DNA of 64,000 nt from positions 689,501 through 753,500 of the forward strand of contig NZ_CP092183.1 of assembly GCF_023499255.1 (NCBI RefSeq), written 5' to 3'. The position numbers and the translations under genes were made by a program. Within the stretch, counting starts at the first letter, position 1, and each line of letters starts with the position of its first letter. Of the stretch, positions 51,437 through 59,681 are shown piece by piece. The notes under the pieces were generated by a model, which saw nothing but the letters and a program-made list of their open reading frames with translations, made no database searches and was not told where the DNA came from. Source of the DNA: Couchioplanes caeruleus. GTDB lineage: Bacteria; Actinomycetota; Actinomycetes; Mycobacteriales; Micromonosporaceae.

Positions 51437-52063
51437 ATGCCGACCGGCGCCAGGCGGGCCCGCGAACGCGCGAGCACCCGCGAACGCATCATCGAGGCCG
51501 CGCTGCACATCCTGGAGAACGAGGGTGCCGCGGCGTTGACGGTCCGGCGCATCGCCACCGACGTCGAGTATTCCGCTCCGGTGGTCTATCAGCACTTCGC
51601 CAACAAGGACGCGCTCGTGCTGGAGCTCGTCGCGCACGGCCATCGCCTGATGACGGCCGAGCTGGAGCAGGCCGCCGCGGAGCTCGACATCGACCGGCGC
51701 ATGATGCAGCTCGCGTCCGAGTACGTCCGGTTCGCCGGTGAGCACCCGCACCTGTATCAGATCATGAACGGCGATGCCGTCGACGCAGACCAGCGCCTGC
51801 GTGCGGCGGCCCCCACCGTCGGCGTGCTGAAGGAATTCCTCACCGCGTGGTCGGACTCCCACGACGTGGTGCTGGCTGATTTCGGCGAAGCTTGCGACAT
51901 CGTCTGGGGCACGCTGTACGGCATAGCATCGCTCGGCCGCATCGGCACGGTCGGCAACGAGCGCGCCCGGCGTCTCGCCCAGCAGGCGCTGCGCACCCTG
52001 CTTCGTGGCTGGCAGGCCGACCTGCCGGGAACCGCGCGGACCGGTCCGCCGGGAAACCCGTAG
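51437..52063 (+). CDS. TetR family repressor within the flagellar cluster
   Basis: The 208-residue regulator has an N-terminal helix-turn-helix (RERIIEAALHILENEGAAAL, TVRRIATDVEYSAPVVYQHF) and a TetR_C ligand domain. ATG 51437 follows GAGGTGG; the open frame starts at 51362 inside the promoter. Its operator and that of the convergent SnoaL-like gene share CTAACGNNGTTAG, showing a two-gene regulon. It lies on the opposite strand between fliJ and fliI and looks like a later insertion. The ligand is unknown. Confidence 0.86.
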   Translation: MPTGARRARERASTRERIIEAALHILENEGAAALTVRRIATDVEYSAPVVYQHFANKDALVLELVAHGHRLMTAELEQAAAELDIDRRMMQLASEYVRFAGEHPHLYQIMNGDAVDADQRLRAAAPTVGVLKEFLTAWSDSHDVVLADFGEACDIVWGTLYGIASLGRIGTVGNERARRLAQQALRTLLRGWQADLPGTARTGPPGNP

Positions 52064-52121
52064 GCGCGGAAACGGCTCCGGCCCGGTTCCGTTTCGCGAA
52101 ACCGGGCCGAGGGGCGGGGCA

Positions 52122-52682
52122 TCACCCGCCGGTCGGGGTCCAGTCCGCGGGCAGGCCGGAATCGCTCAGGATCTCACCCCGGTTGTAGTAGTCGTCGCTC
52201 GACCGGATCAGGTTGCCGCGCAGCCGCAGCACGGTCACGACGGGGACCGCGAACGGGCGCGGCGCACCGGCGATGTGGCCGGTGAACGTGCCTTGGAGCA
52301 CCACCCCGTCGCTTCCCCGGAACCCGCTGGTCACGTCGAACCCGAGATCCTCGACGAGCTGATGGGACCCGGTCTCCCATTCCGCAACCCCCTCCCGGCC
52401 GCGGAACACCAGGTTGAGGGCGCGGTCGGTGTACACCGCGTCCTGGGTGTACAGACGGGCGAGATCGCGCGTGTCGGTGGTCATCCACGCGGCGGCCCAG
52501 CGCCGCCCGATCGCCGGCACCCGATCCTTCTCGTGCTCCGGCGGACCCGCCACGTGTTGTGCCGCGGCCTGCGCGGCCCGCTTTCCGGGCGATGCCGCGG
52601 CGGAGGTCGCGGGCCCGGCGATGACGGTGCCGGCAATCAGAGCCGCGACGGTGAGGCCGGATGTGAAAGTACGAGTACGCAT
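52122..52682 (-). CDS. Secreted SnoaL-like (nuclear transport factor 2 fold) protein
   Basis: The 186-residue protein has a signal peptide (TSGLTVAALIAGTVIAGPAT, cleaved after SAAAS or thereabouts) and an NTF2/SnoaL-like domain (RRWAAAWMTTDTRDLARLYT, QDAVYTDRAL, GREGVAEWETGS). Such folds include SgcJ/EcaC-type proteins; activity cannot be told. It is convergent with the TetR gene and preceded by two TetR-type operators. It is probably the target of that repressor and unrelated to flagella. Confidence 0.8.
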   Translation of the reverse strand: MRTRTFTSGLTVAALIAGTVIAGPATSAAASPGKRAAQAAAQHVAGPPEHEKDRVPAIGRRWAAAWMTTDTRDLARLYTQDAVYTDRALNLVFRGREGVAEWETGSHQLVEDLGFDVTSGFRGSDGVVLQGTFTGHIAGAPRPFAVPVVTVLRLRGNLIRSSDDYYNRGEILSDSGLPADWTPTGG

Positions 52683-52710
52683 GGGGTCTCCTTGCCTGGC
52701 CGACGCATTC

Positions 52711-52741
52711 CTAACGCCGTTAGATTTTCTAACGCCGTTAG
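52711..52741. promoter_or_regulatory. Two tandem TetR operators upstream of the SnoaL-like gene
   Basis: CTAACGCCGTTAG occurs at 52711-52723 and again at 52729-52741, start to start 18 bases. Each has perfect 6-base arms. They lie 29-59 bases before the SnoaL-like start and match the TetR-gene operator at 51356-51368. Bases 52742-52981 show no further convincing feature. Confidence 0.85.
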
Positions 52742-52981
52742 GTCAGGCCGTGCCGGACAGGGCCGTCAAGGAACGGGGAGGACCGGGGAAGCGACCGCCA
52801 AGCCGGTGGTGTGTCCCCGGCACTCGAGACGCACCACCTCATGCGCGACGCGCCGTACTGACGGTCGAACATGAGATCGTCGAAGTCGAGGTGGGCCCGC
52901 TTGTGGGTGATCGAGCTGAGGCTCACGACGCGCGGGGCCGGAGCCGCGGCGAGACCGTCGAGCAGCAGGCCGGTTAAGGGG

Positions 52982-54289
52982 TCAGGAGGCCGCGATGAGC
53001 TGGCGCAGCTGGGCCCAGGCCTGCTCCGCGCCGACCTTCTCGTCGAGGCCCTGACGCAGGAACGCGGTGATCTGCGGCCAGACCGCCGCGGCCCGGTCCG
53101 CCTCCGGGTTGGTGCCCGGGACGTACGCGCCGATCTCGACCAGCTCGCGCACCTCGCGGTGAGCGGCCATCAGGCGGCGCAGTTCCGTCGCGTCGCTGCG
53201 CTGTTCCGGGGTGGTGATCCTGTTCGCCACCCGGGAGATCGAGTCGAGCGCCTGGATGCTCGGGAAGTGGCCGGCCGTGGCGAGCTTGCGGTCCAGCACG
53301 ATGTGGCCGTCCAGGATGGAGCGGGCCGCGTCGGCGATCGGCTCGTTGTGGTCGTCGCCCTCCACCAGCACGGTGTAGAGGCCGGTGATGCTGCCCCGGG
53401 CGCCCGGGCCGGCACGTTCCAGCAGCGACGCCAGCATCGCGAAGACCGACGGCGGGTAGCCGCGGGTGGCGGGCGGTTCGCCGACGGAGAGGCCCACCTC
53501 GCGCTGGGCCATCGCCGCGCGGGTCACGCTGTCCATCATCAGCAGCACGTCGCCGCCCTCATCGCGGAAGTACTCGGCGATGCGGGTCGCGACCGAGCCG
53601 GCGCGCAGGCGGACCAGCGGGGGCGTGTCCGAGGTCGCGATCACCACCACCGAGCGGGCCAGCCCCTCCGGGCCGAGGTCGTGCTCGATGAACTCCCGGA
53701 CCTCGCGGCCGCGCTCGCCGACCAGGGCCACCACGTTCAGCTCGGCCGTGGTGCCGCGCGTGATCATGCTCATCAGGGTGCTCTTGCCGACGCCCGAGCC
53801 GGCGAAGATGCCGATGCGCTGGCCGCGGCCGCACGGCACGAGCGTGTCCAGGACCCGTACGCCCAGCGGCATCGGCGCGTCCACGAGCTGGCGCTCCATC
53901 GCCGAGGGCGGGGCGGCCTCGATGCCGACCATCTCGCCCCGCAGCGGCGGGCCGCCGTCCATCGGCCGTCCCAGCCCGTCGAGGATCCGGCCGCGCAGGT
54001 CGGGCCCGACCGCCACCCGCAGCGGCCCGCCCGTGGAGACCACCGGCGTACCGGTGCTCAGCCCCGCGATCGGGCCCAGCGGCAGGCAGGACAGCCGTTC
54101 CCCGTCGAGCGCGGCGACCTCGGCCAGCACCGCCTCGTCGCCCTCGCCCATCTGCAGGAGGTCGCCGACGCGTGCCTCCAGCCCGCTCACCGTGACCCGC
54201 AGGCCCACCGCGCCCGTCACCTTGCCCCGGGTGAGCGGCTGGGCCGCCGACAGCGCGGCGTTGATCCGGTTGCGGAAGACGTCGGTCAC
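52982..54289 (-). CDS. fliI: Flagellar export ATPase FliI
   Basis: The 435-residue F1-beta-like ATPase has Walker A in IGIFAGSGVGKSTLMSMI, Walker B in DVLLMMDSVTRAA and the family block GRPMDGGPPL. It unfolds and feeds substrates into the export gate with FliH and FliJ. It overlaps fliH by four bases. Its stop is followed by 440 bases (52542-52981) taken by the inserted SnoaL-like gene and its operators, instead of fliJ. Confidence 0.95.
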   Translation of the reverse strand: MTDVFRNRINAALSAAQPLTRGKVTGAVGLRVTVSGLEARVGDLLQMGEGDEAVLAEVAALDGERLSCLPLGPIAGLSTGTPVVSTGGPLRVAVGPDLRGRILDGLGRPMDGGPPLRGEMVGIEAAPPSAMERQLVDAPMPLGVRVLDTLVPCGRGQRIGIFAGSGVGKSTLMSMITRGTTAELNVVALVGERGREVREFIEHDLGPEGLARSVVVIATSDTPPLVRLRAGSVATRIAEYFRDEGGDVLLMMDSVTRAAMAQREVGLSVGEPPATRGYPPSVFAMLASLLERAGPGARGSITGLYTVLVEGDDHNEPIADAARSILDGHIVLDRKLATAGHFPSIQALDSISRVANRITTPEQRSDATELRRLMAAHREVRELVEIGAYVPGTNPEADRAAAVWPQITAFLRQGLDEKVGAEQAWAQLRQLIAAS

Positions 54290-54960
54290 AGGCGGAGGGC
54301 TTCCTTTGCTCGGGCGACGGCCGCGGCGATGGACGCGTCCACCGTGGTGGTGCCGGTCTCCGCGACGGCGTCGCCGGGCCGCAGGGCGGAATCGGGGCGC
54401 AGGTGCACCGGCCGACCCTCGTAGTTGTAGTCGGCGTCGGTTGCCGTACCGACCAGATTGACGAAATCGTCGGGATGCAGGCTCACCACGATGTCGCCGA
54501 GATCCGGTGCGGCGCTCATGGCCCGGCGCAGGGCCGCCGCGGCCCGCCCCTCCGGGTCGTCCATCGCCCGGCCCACGATGGCCTCGGCCAGCTCGAACGC
54601 GTTCGCGAGCACCGCCTCCTGCAGCTCCTGCAGGGTCGGCATCAGCTGGGTCTCCAGGTTGGTCACGGCCCGGCCGAGCGCGTTGACCGCCTGCGCCAGC
54701 GCCGCGGCGCGACGCTGGTCGTGCGCCTGCTCATACGCCCGCGCCCGCTCGGCGGTCGCCTCGGCCTCCATCGCGGCGGCCCGCTGGCCCTGGGCCCAGC
54801 CCTCGGCATAACCGGCCGTGCGGGCCTCCTGCTTCGCCCGTTCCACGGGAGCGCTGTCCATGGGTACGGCGCGCCGCAGGTCCACGCCGAAGCGGGCGGC
54901 CGCGGCGGACTCGGCCACCGTGCCGCGCAGCACCGGCCCCTCGTCAGGCGATGAGCTCAT
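54286..54960 (-). CDS. fliH: Flagellar assembly protein FliH
   Basis: The 224-residue product has the FliH layout: Glu/Ala/Arg coiled coil with the spaced GYAEGWAQGQRAA repeat region (about 60-100), then a C-terminal domain (ANAFELAEAIVGRAM, DIVVSLHPDDF). FliH regulates the FliI ATPase. ATG 54960 was chosen over 54975 for a better N-terminus; it overlaps fliG by 17 bases. Confidence 0.87.
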   Translation of the reverse strand: MSSSPDEGPVLRGTVAESAAAARFGVDLRRAVPMDSAPVERAKQEARTAGYAEGWAQGQRAAAMEAEATAERARAYEQAHDQRRAAALAQAVNALGRAVTNLETQLMPTLQELQEAVLANAFELAEAIVGRAMDDPEGRAAAALRRAMSAAPDLGDIVVSLHPDDFVNLVGTATDADYNYEGRPVHLRPDSALRPGDAVAETGTTTVDASIAAAVARAKEALRL

Positions 54961-55969
54961 CGGCCTCACCGCCACGCTGGATCTCGATCTGGCCGGAGTC
55001 CTCGAGCGAGCGGATCACCGAGACGATCTTCTGCTGCGACTCCTCGACCATCCGCACCTTGACCGGGCCCATCAGGTCCATCTCCTCGAGCAGGTTCTCC
55101 CGGCCGCGCTCGGACAGGTTGCTGGTGACCTTGTCGCGGACCGCGTCGGCCACGCCCTTGAGCGCGGTGGCCAGGTCCGCGGGCTCGACCTGGCGCAGCA
55201 CCAGCTGCACCGAACGGTCGTCGAGGGTCACGATGTCCTCGAACATGAACATCCGCCGGCGGATCTCCTCGGCGATCTCCGGGCTGCGCTTCTCGAGCGC
55301 CTCCAGGATGAGCCGCTCGGTGGTGCGGTCGGCGCGGTTGATGATGTCGACCAGTGGGCCCAGACCACCGACCGTGGACAGCTCGTCGGGCTGCAGCACG
55401 GTGGAGAGCTTGCGCTGCAGGGCGAGCTCGACCTGGCGGATCACGTCGGGGGAGGTGCGGTCCATGACGGCGATGCGGTGCGCCACGTCGGACTGCACCT
55501 CCGGCGCCAGCCCGGACAGGATCGACGACGCCAGCGCCGACGGGATGTGCGCCAGCACCAGGGCGATCGTCTGCGGGTGCTCGTACTGCACGTACGACAG
55601 CAGCTGCCGGGGGTCGGCGTGGCTGAGGAAGTTGAACGGCATGTCGGTCATCGAGGCCTGCAGCCGGTCGAGGATCAGCTGGGCCCGTTCGGTGCCCAGC
55701 GACGCCTCGAGCAGCTCACGGGCGTACGCCATGCCGCCCGCGCCGGCGTGCTTGGTGGTCGCCATCGCGTAGAACTCGTCGATGACGTCGACGACGGTCT
55801 CCGGTTCCAGCTTGCCGAGCCGGGCGATCTCGGCCGACAGCTCCTCGACCTCGCTCTCGCTCATGTTCGCGAGCACCCGGGTCGAGTACTCCTTGCCCAT
55901 GCGCACCAGCAGGATGGCGGCCTTGCGCAGGCCGGTCATCGTATTCGTGCTCAGTGCCGGCGTGGTCAA
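54944..55969 (-). CDS. fliG: Flagellar motor switch protein FliG
   Basis: The 341-residue protein has N-terminal, middle (EHPQTIALVLAHIPSALASS) and C-terminal charged domains. The C-terminal part (DRSVQLVLRQVEPADLATAL, NLSERGRENLLEEMDLMGPV) contains the residues that interact with MotA. It joins the FliF ring to the FliM/FliN switch and takes up torque. AGGAGG lies upstream of the start. Length is typical. Confidence 0.95.
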   Translation of the reverse strand: MTTPALSTNTMTGLRKAAILLVRMGKEYSTRVLANMSESEVEELSAEIARLGKLEPETVVDVIDEFYAMATTKHAGAGGMAYARELLEASLGTERAQLILDRLQASMTDMPFNFLSHADPRQLLSYVQYEHPQTIALVLAHIPSALASSILSGLAPEVQSDVAHRIAVMDRTSPDVIRQVELALQRKLSTVLQPDELSTVGGLGPLVDIINRADRTTERLILEALEKRSPEIAEEIRRRMFMFEDIVTLDDRSVQLVLRQVEPADLATALKGVADAVRDKVTSNLSERGRENLLEEMDLMGPVKVRMVEESQQKIVSVIRSLEDSGQIEIQRGGEADELIA

Positions 55970-56014
55970 CGCGGTTCCTCCTTGAACCAGGGGGGTGTGC
56001 GGTCGGGGGGTCGA

Positions 56015-57613
56015 TCAGCGGCCGGCGCCGAGCCAGCCCCGCAGCAGGGCGGCCATCTCCTCCGGCTGGTCCTCGACCATCTGCTCGATCTCCCGCTGGC
56101 GCTCCTCCAGCGCCTCGTGGGTGATGTTCGCGGCCTCGAGCGCCGGCGACGGGATCGCCGCGTTCAGCTCGGCCAGGCGCTGCGCCTCCAGGGCGGCCTG
56201 CATCTCCTCGAGGTGCCGCAGCTCCGCCGGGGTCAGCGCCTTGCGCTTGCGCTGCTTCCGGCTCCAGCGCCAGGCCAGGAAGATCAGGAAGAGCACGACC
56301 AGGGCCATGGCGGCGGTCTTGATCAGCGACGTCTGCTTCGCCGACTTCTCCGCGGCGGCCGAGGCGGCCAGGGCGTTCTGCGCGGCGGTGGCAGCCGAGG
56401 TGTCGAACGCCATCGCGCTGACCGCCACGGTGTCGCCCCGGGTCGGGTCGACGCCGGCCGCGGCGCTGACCAGGGTCTGCACGTCGGCCTGGTTGACGGC
56501 GCCGGCGGTGGTCGCGTCCAGCAGGACCGCGACGTTCAGCCGCTTGATGCTGCCCGGCGCCCGGTTCCGGGTCTCGGTGACCTCGTTGACCGAGTTGTTG
56601 CGGGTGACGGTGCTGTTCTCGTACTGGCCGGTGCCGGCGCTGCTCGTACCGTTCGGCACCTGGATGTTGTCCGGGCCGAGCACGCCGCCGGTCCCGTTGC
56701 CGTTGCCGTTGTACGCCTCCCGCTGGATCTGCTCGGAGAGCGCGGCGACCGACGGGTCGGACGAGTACGTCTTGCTGGTCGTCTGGGTCCGGTCGAAGTC
56801 CAGCTCCGCGGTCGTGGTCACCACGGCGTGGCCGGGGCCGACGACGGCGTCGAGCATCTTCTGCAGCGACGAGTTGAGGCGGTTCTGGAAGGCGACGGTC
56901 TCCGAGTCGGAACCGCTGTCACCGCCCGAGGACACCGGCGCGCCGTTGCCGCTCGACAGCACCTTGCCGTCCGCGCCGACCACGGTGACGTTGGTGGGAT
57001 CCAGCCCTTCCACGGACGAGGCGACCAGGTTCACGATCGCCTGCACGGTCTGTCCTGACAGCGGCTTGCTCGGCGAGGAGGCCACCAGCACCGAGGCGGT
57101 GGTCTTCTCCTGGTCGTCGGCGAAGACGTCCTTCTGCGGGATGACCAGGTTGACCGTGGCCGCCTCGACGCCGTCGATGCTCTTGATGGTGTTGGCCAGC
57201 TCGCCCTGCAGCGCCCGCTGGTAGTTCGTGTGCTGCATGAAGTCGCTGGTGGTGATCCCCTGCTTGTCGAGCAGGGCGTAGCCGGTGTCGGCGTCCCCGG
57301 GGAGCCCTTCGCCGGACATCTGCAGGCGCAGGTCGTACACCTGGTCCTGGGGCACCATGATCGTCGTGCCGCCGTTGGCCAGCTCGTACGGCGTGCCGGA
57401 CTTCTGCAGCGACTCGACGATCGCGGAGGCGTCCTTGCTTGACAGGTTGCTGAACAGGGCGGAGTAGGAGGGCTTCGACGCCCAGGTGGCGAAGAAGTAG
57501 CCGCCGATCACGAGGGCGAGCACCGCCGCGATCGTGACCGCCTTCTGTCCGGGGGTGAAGGACTTGAAGGTGTCGCCGACCTTGCGTACGGGCGCGGGGA
57601 GACGGTCCGTCAT
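56015..57613 (-). CDS. fliF: Flagellar MS-ring protein FliF
   Basis: The 532-residue protein has two membrane helices (VTIAAVLALVIGGYFFATWA near residue 28; LIKTAAMALVVLFLIFLAW near residue 430) with an external YscJ/FliF ring domain between them (VESLQKSGTPYELANGGTTI, VNLVIPQKDVFADDQEKTTA). The C-terminal cytosolic tail binds FliG. It is the base on which the rod and export gate assemble. It starts one base before the fliE stop. Confidence 0.94.
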   Translation of the reverse strand: MTDRLPAPVRKVGDTFKSFTPGQKAVTIAAVLALVIGGYFFATWASKPSYSALFSNLSSKDASAIVESLQKSGTPYELANGGTTIMVPQDQVYDLRLQMSGEGLPGDADTGYALLDKQGITTSDFMQHTNYQRALQGELANTIKSIDGVEAATVNLVIPQKDVFADDQEKTTASVLVASSPSKPLSGQTVQAIVNLVASSVEGLDPTNVTVVGADGKVLSSGNGAPVSSGGDSGSDSETVAFQNRLNSSLQKMLDAVVGPGHAVVTTTAELDFDRTQTTSKTYSSDPSVAALSEQIQREAYNGNGNGTGGVLGPDNIQVPNGTSSAGTGQYENSTVTRNNSVNEVTETRNRAPGSIKRLNVAVLLDATTAGAVNQADVQTLVSAAAGVDPTRGDTVAVSAMAFDTSAATAAQNALAASAAAEKSAKQTSLIKTAAMALVVLFLIFLAWRWSRKQRKRKALTPAELRHLEEMQAALEAQRLAELNAAIPSPALEAANITHEALEERQREIEQMVEDQPEEMAALLRGWLGAGR

Positions 57614-57614
57614 G

Positions 57615-57941
57615 CTAAGCCTGCATCCTCATGATCTCCTGGAAGGCCTCGACGGCCTTGTTCCGGATCGCCATCGTCAGCTGCAGCCCGAGGGACGCCT
57701 CGGTGGCCGCCATGGTGTACTGCGCCGGGTCCTGCAGGGTGCCGTTCGCCACCTGCACGGCCAGATCGCCGGCATTGGACTGGGACGCCTGCACGCTCTC
57801 CAGACCCTTGGAGAGCATGCTCGCGAAGTCGGTGTTCACGCCGGTGGCCGCGGCGGTGCCGGACGTGCCGCTCACCGCGTTCACGCCGGTCACGCCGCTG
57901 AGGCCGGTCACCGCGCCGATCGCGCCGATGGGAGACGTCAT
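57615..57941 (-). CDS. fliE: Flagellar hook-basal body protein FliE
   Basis: The 108-residue protein joins the MS ring to the rod. It has DFASMLSKGLESVQASQSNA, DLAVQVANGTLQDPAQYTMA and the C-terminal VEAFQEIMRMQA, all typical of FliE. The first 35 residues are Gly/Val/Thr rich. ATG 57941 overlaps nothing but lies two bases from flgC. The longer frame to 58283 lies inside flgC and is rejected. Confidence 0.9.
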   Translation of the reverse strand: MTSPIGAIGAVTGLSGVTGVNAVSGTSGTAAATGVNTDFASMLSKGLESVQASQSNAGDLAVQVANGTLQDPAQYTMAATEASLGLQLTMAIRNKAVEAFQEIMRMQA

Positions 57942-57943
57942 GA

Positions 57944-58339
57944 TCAGGCCTTCCCGAGGTTGATCGCGGCCTGGTACGACTCCCGCGCCCGGTCGACGAC
58001 GGAGAGGTTGGCCTGGTACGAGCGCTGCGCCATGATCAGCTGCGCCATCTGGCCGCCGAGGTCGATGTCCGGGCGGCGTACGTAGCCCTCGGTGTCGGCC
58101 AGCGGGTTGTCCGGCTCGTACGACAGCCGGCCCTCGGCGTTGCCGTACGCGATGCCGCCGACCTGGGCGCCGTTGCCGTCCTGCGCCTCCTGGGCGACGA
58201 CGTAGCGGGCCTGGAAGGCGTTCTCGGACGTCCGGCTGACATTGTCGATGTTGGCGATGTTGTCGGACACGGCGTCGAGCCACTTGCGGTAGACCGTCAC
58301 GCCGCTGCCCGCCACGCCGATCGCGTTGAAGGTGCTCAT
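57944..58339 (-). CDS. flgC: Flagellar rod protein FlgC
   Basis: The 131-residue rod component has the N-terminal motif GVAGSGVTVYRKWLDAVSDN, IANIDNVSRTSENAFQAR and the C-terminal helix MAQLIMAQRSYQANLSVVDR. Exported early to build the proximal rod. It follows flgB by five bases and precedes fliE in the standard order. Length is normal. Confidence 0.94.
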   Translation of the reverse strand: MSTFNAIGVAGSGVTVYRKWLDAVSDNIANIDNVSRTSENAFQARYVVAQEAQDGNGAQVGGIAYGNAEGRLSYEPDNPLADTEGYVRRPDIDLGGQMAQLIMAQRSYQANLSVVDRARESYQAAINLGKA

Positions 58340-58344
58340 CTAGC

Positions 58345-58692
58345 TCAGGCCCCCTTGATCGCGTCGCGGATCAGGCTGTACTTGCCGTCGAGAGCGCGGA
58401 TCGCCAGCGAGTAGCGCATCGTGGTGTCGATGTGCGAGAGCGTCTCCTCGTCGAGGTTGACGTTGCTGCCGTTCAGGCGCGTCGGCTCCAGCGAGTTCTG
58501 CACGCTCGGCGTGACCGTCGAGGGCGACCGGCCGCTGGCGACGGCGCTGCTCAGCGCCTCCTCGAACTTGACCTTACGGGCCTGGTAGCCGGGGGTCTCG
58601 ATGTTCGCGATGTTGTTGGCGATGGCGTTCTGCCGGGCGGACAGGCCGGCGACTGCGACGCGGAGCGAGGACGATGCGACGTCGTCGAACAC
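58345..58692 (-). CDS. flgB: Flagellar rod protein FlgB
   Basis: The 115-residue rod component has the N-terminal SLRVAVAGLSARQNAIANNI, ANIETPGYQARKVKFEEALS and a C-terminal region ending MRYSLAIRALDGKYSLIRDA. It starts at GTG 58692 with AAGGAAC upstream. It is the first gene of the basal-body operon behind the promoter at 58768-58795. Confidence 0.94.
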   Translation of the reverse strand: MFDDVASSSLRVAVAGLSARQNAIANNIANIETPGYQARKVKFEEALSSAVASGRSPSTVTPSVQNSLEPTRLNGSNVNLDEETLSHIDTTMRYSLAIRALDGKYSLIRDAIKGA

Positions 58693-58767
58693 GGCAGCGT
58701 TCCTTCCAGTGGATCGAGGTGCCGGTCCGTGGCGGTCGGGCGGAGCAATCCTTTGCTCGTACCTTTC

Positions 58768-58795
58768 GCTTCGGCCTGGCCGCCGATCCGCTGAG
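58768..58795 (-). promoter_or_regulatory. FliA-type promoter of the flgB basal-body operon
   Basis: On the minus strand CTCA (58792-58795), a 16-base spacer and GCCGAAGC (58768-58775) match the flagellar pattern. The direct repeat GCAACTC-agcg-GCAACCA (58803-58820) ends seven bases upstream of the -35; an overlapping inverted repeat GCGGCAA/TTGCCGC spans 58795-58812. Confidence 0.75.
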
Positions 58796-58824
58796 CGGCA
58801 AATGGTTGCCGCTGAGTTGCACGC

Positions 58825-58853
58825 AAAAACCCGGAACCCCTCGGGGCTCCGGG
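58825..58853 (-). terminator. Terminator of the fliC-fliD-fliS transcript
   Basis: An 11-base stem with one G-U pair (58830-58840 with 58843-58853) is followed on the minus strand by a TTTTT run (58825-58829). It lies 20 bases after the stop of the last gene. Confidence 0.85.
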
Positions 58854-58872
58854 CCGGTGCGGTGCGGTGTTC

Positions 58873-59193
58873 TCACATGGCGCAGTCGAGGTAGACCGGG
58901 CGCTTGACGGCTTCGCCGGTCTCGATCCGGCTGGTCATGGCCTGCTGGACCCGCGTGGCGGTGAGCCGGTGGGCGATCTCCTGCGCGGCCGCCAGCTGAC
59001 GGGTGAGGATCTCGTCGGCCCGGGGGCGCAGCTCGAGCGGCAGCGCGCCCAGGTCGGTGGGCGGCTTCCACAGGTCGGACGGCGGGGTCTCGGCGTAGCG
59101 GCGCGCGTCGGCCAGCATGGCCTCGGTGGCTGCCACGTCCATCTCGAGGTCGTCGAGCGCGGCGGTCCAGGCATTTCGCCAGGCGTCGGTCAC
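58873..59193 (-). CDS. Small protein downstream of fliS, FliT-like in position
   Basis: The 106-residue, probably helical protein (DAWRNAWTAALDDLEMDVAA, TEAMLADARRYAE, ILTRQLAAAQEIAHRLTATR) ends in Cys-Ala-Met. No family is recognised. It lies 36 bases after fliS, the place of the FliD chaperone FliT in other bacteria, and its size agrees with such a chaperone. Sequence similarity to FliT was not evident, so the role is inferred from position only. Confidence 0.65.
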   Translation of the reverse strand: MTDAWRNAWTAALDDLEMDVAATEAMLADARRYAETPPSDLWKPPTDLGALPLELRPRADEILTRQLAAAQEIAHRLTATRVQQAMTSRIETGEAVKRPVYLDCAM

Positions 59194-59229
59194 GCTGTCC
59201 CCACCTCGCTCTCCATCACCATCGGTATC

Positions 59230-59619
59230 TCAGGCCACGGGGGCGGACGATGCGACCGCCAGCGCGGCGGCCTCCCGCCAGGCGTCGCGCAGGGGTTCGA
59301 TCAGTGCGCGGCAGGCGGCGACGCGGTCGGCGTCGCGGGCGACGTTGGCGCCGATGAGCTCGGTGAGCAGGAACCCGTAGAGGTTCGCCAGGCCGGGCGC
59401 GCCCGCCCAGGCGTCGACGTCGAGGGTCGTGCGCAGCTCCAGGATGATCTCCTGGGCGTGGTTCAGCTTGTCGTTGGCCTGCTCCCGCTCGCCGGCGCGG
59501 AGTGCCTCTTCCCCTTGGAAGAGGTCCATGACGAGGCGGTCGTAGAGCATCACCAGCAGCTTGCCCGGGGAGGCCGTACTGATGGAGTCCTGCAGGTAGC
59601 GGTTCAGCGGAGAGGTCAT
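59230..59619 (-). CDS. fliS: Flagellin chaperone FliS
   Basis: The 129-residue four-helix protein has NRYLQDSISTASPGKLLVML, YDRLVMDLFQGEEAL and LRTTLDVDAWAGAPGLANLY, the FliS signatures. It binds flagellin's C-terminus in the cytosol until export. It follows fliD by 62 bases. Length is normal. Confidence 0.94.
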   Translation of the reverse strand: MTSPLNRYLQDSISTASPGKLLVMLYDRLVMDLFQGEEALRAGEREQANDKLNHAQEIILELRTTLDVDAWAGAPGLANLYGFLLTELIGANVARDADRVAACRALIEPLRDAWREAAALAVASSAPVA

Positions 59620-59681
59620 TTGTTCCCTTTGCTCAGGAATATGGGCATTCCTTGGGCGGTCAGGTCGGATCGGGGCGCTCG

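Noticed and set aside
52738..52926. Minus-strand ORF of 62 codons between the TetR operators and fliI
   Set aside because: No ribosome site, no recognised family, and its end runs into the operator. It could be a remnant but cannot be supported.
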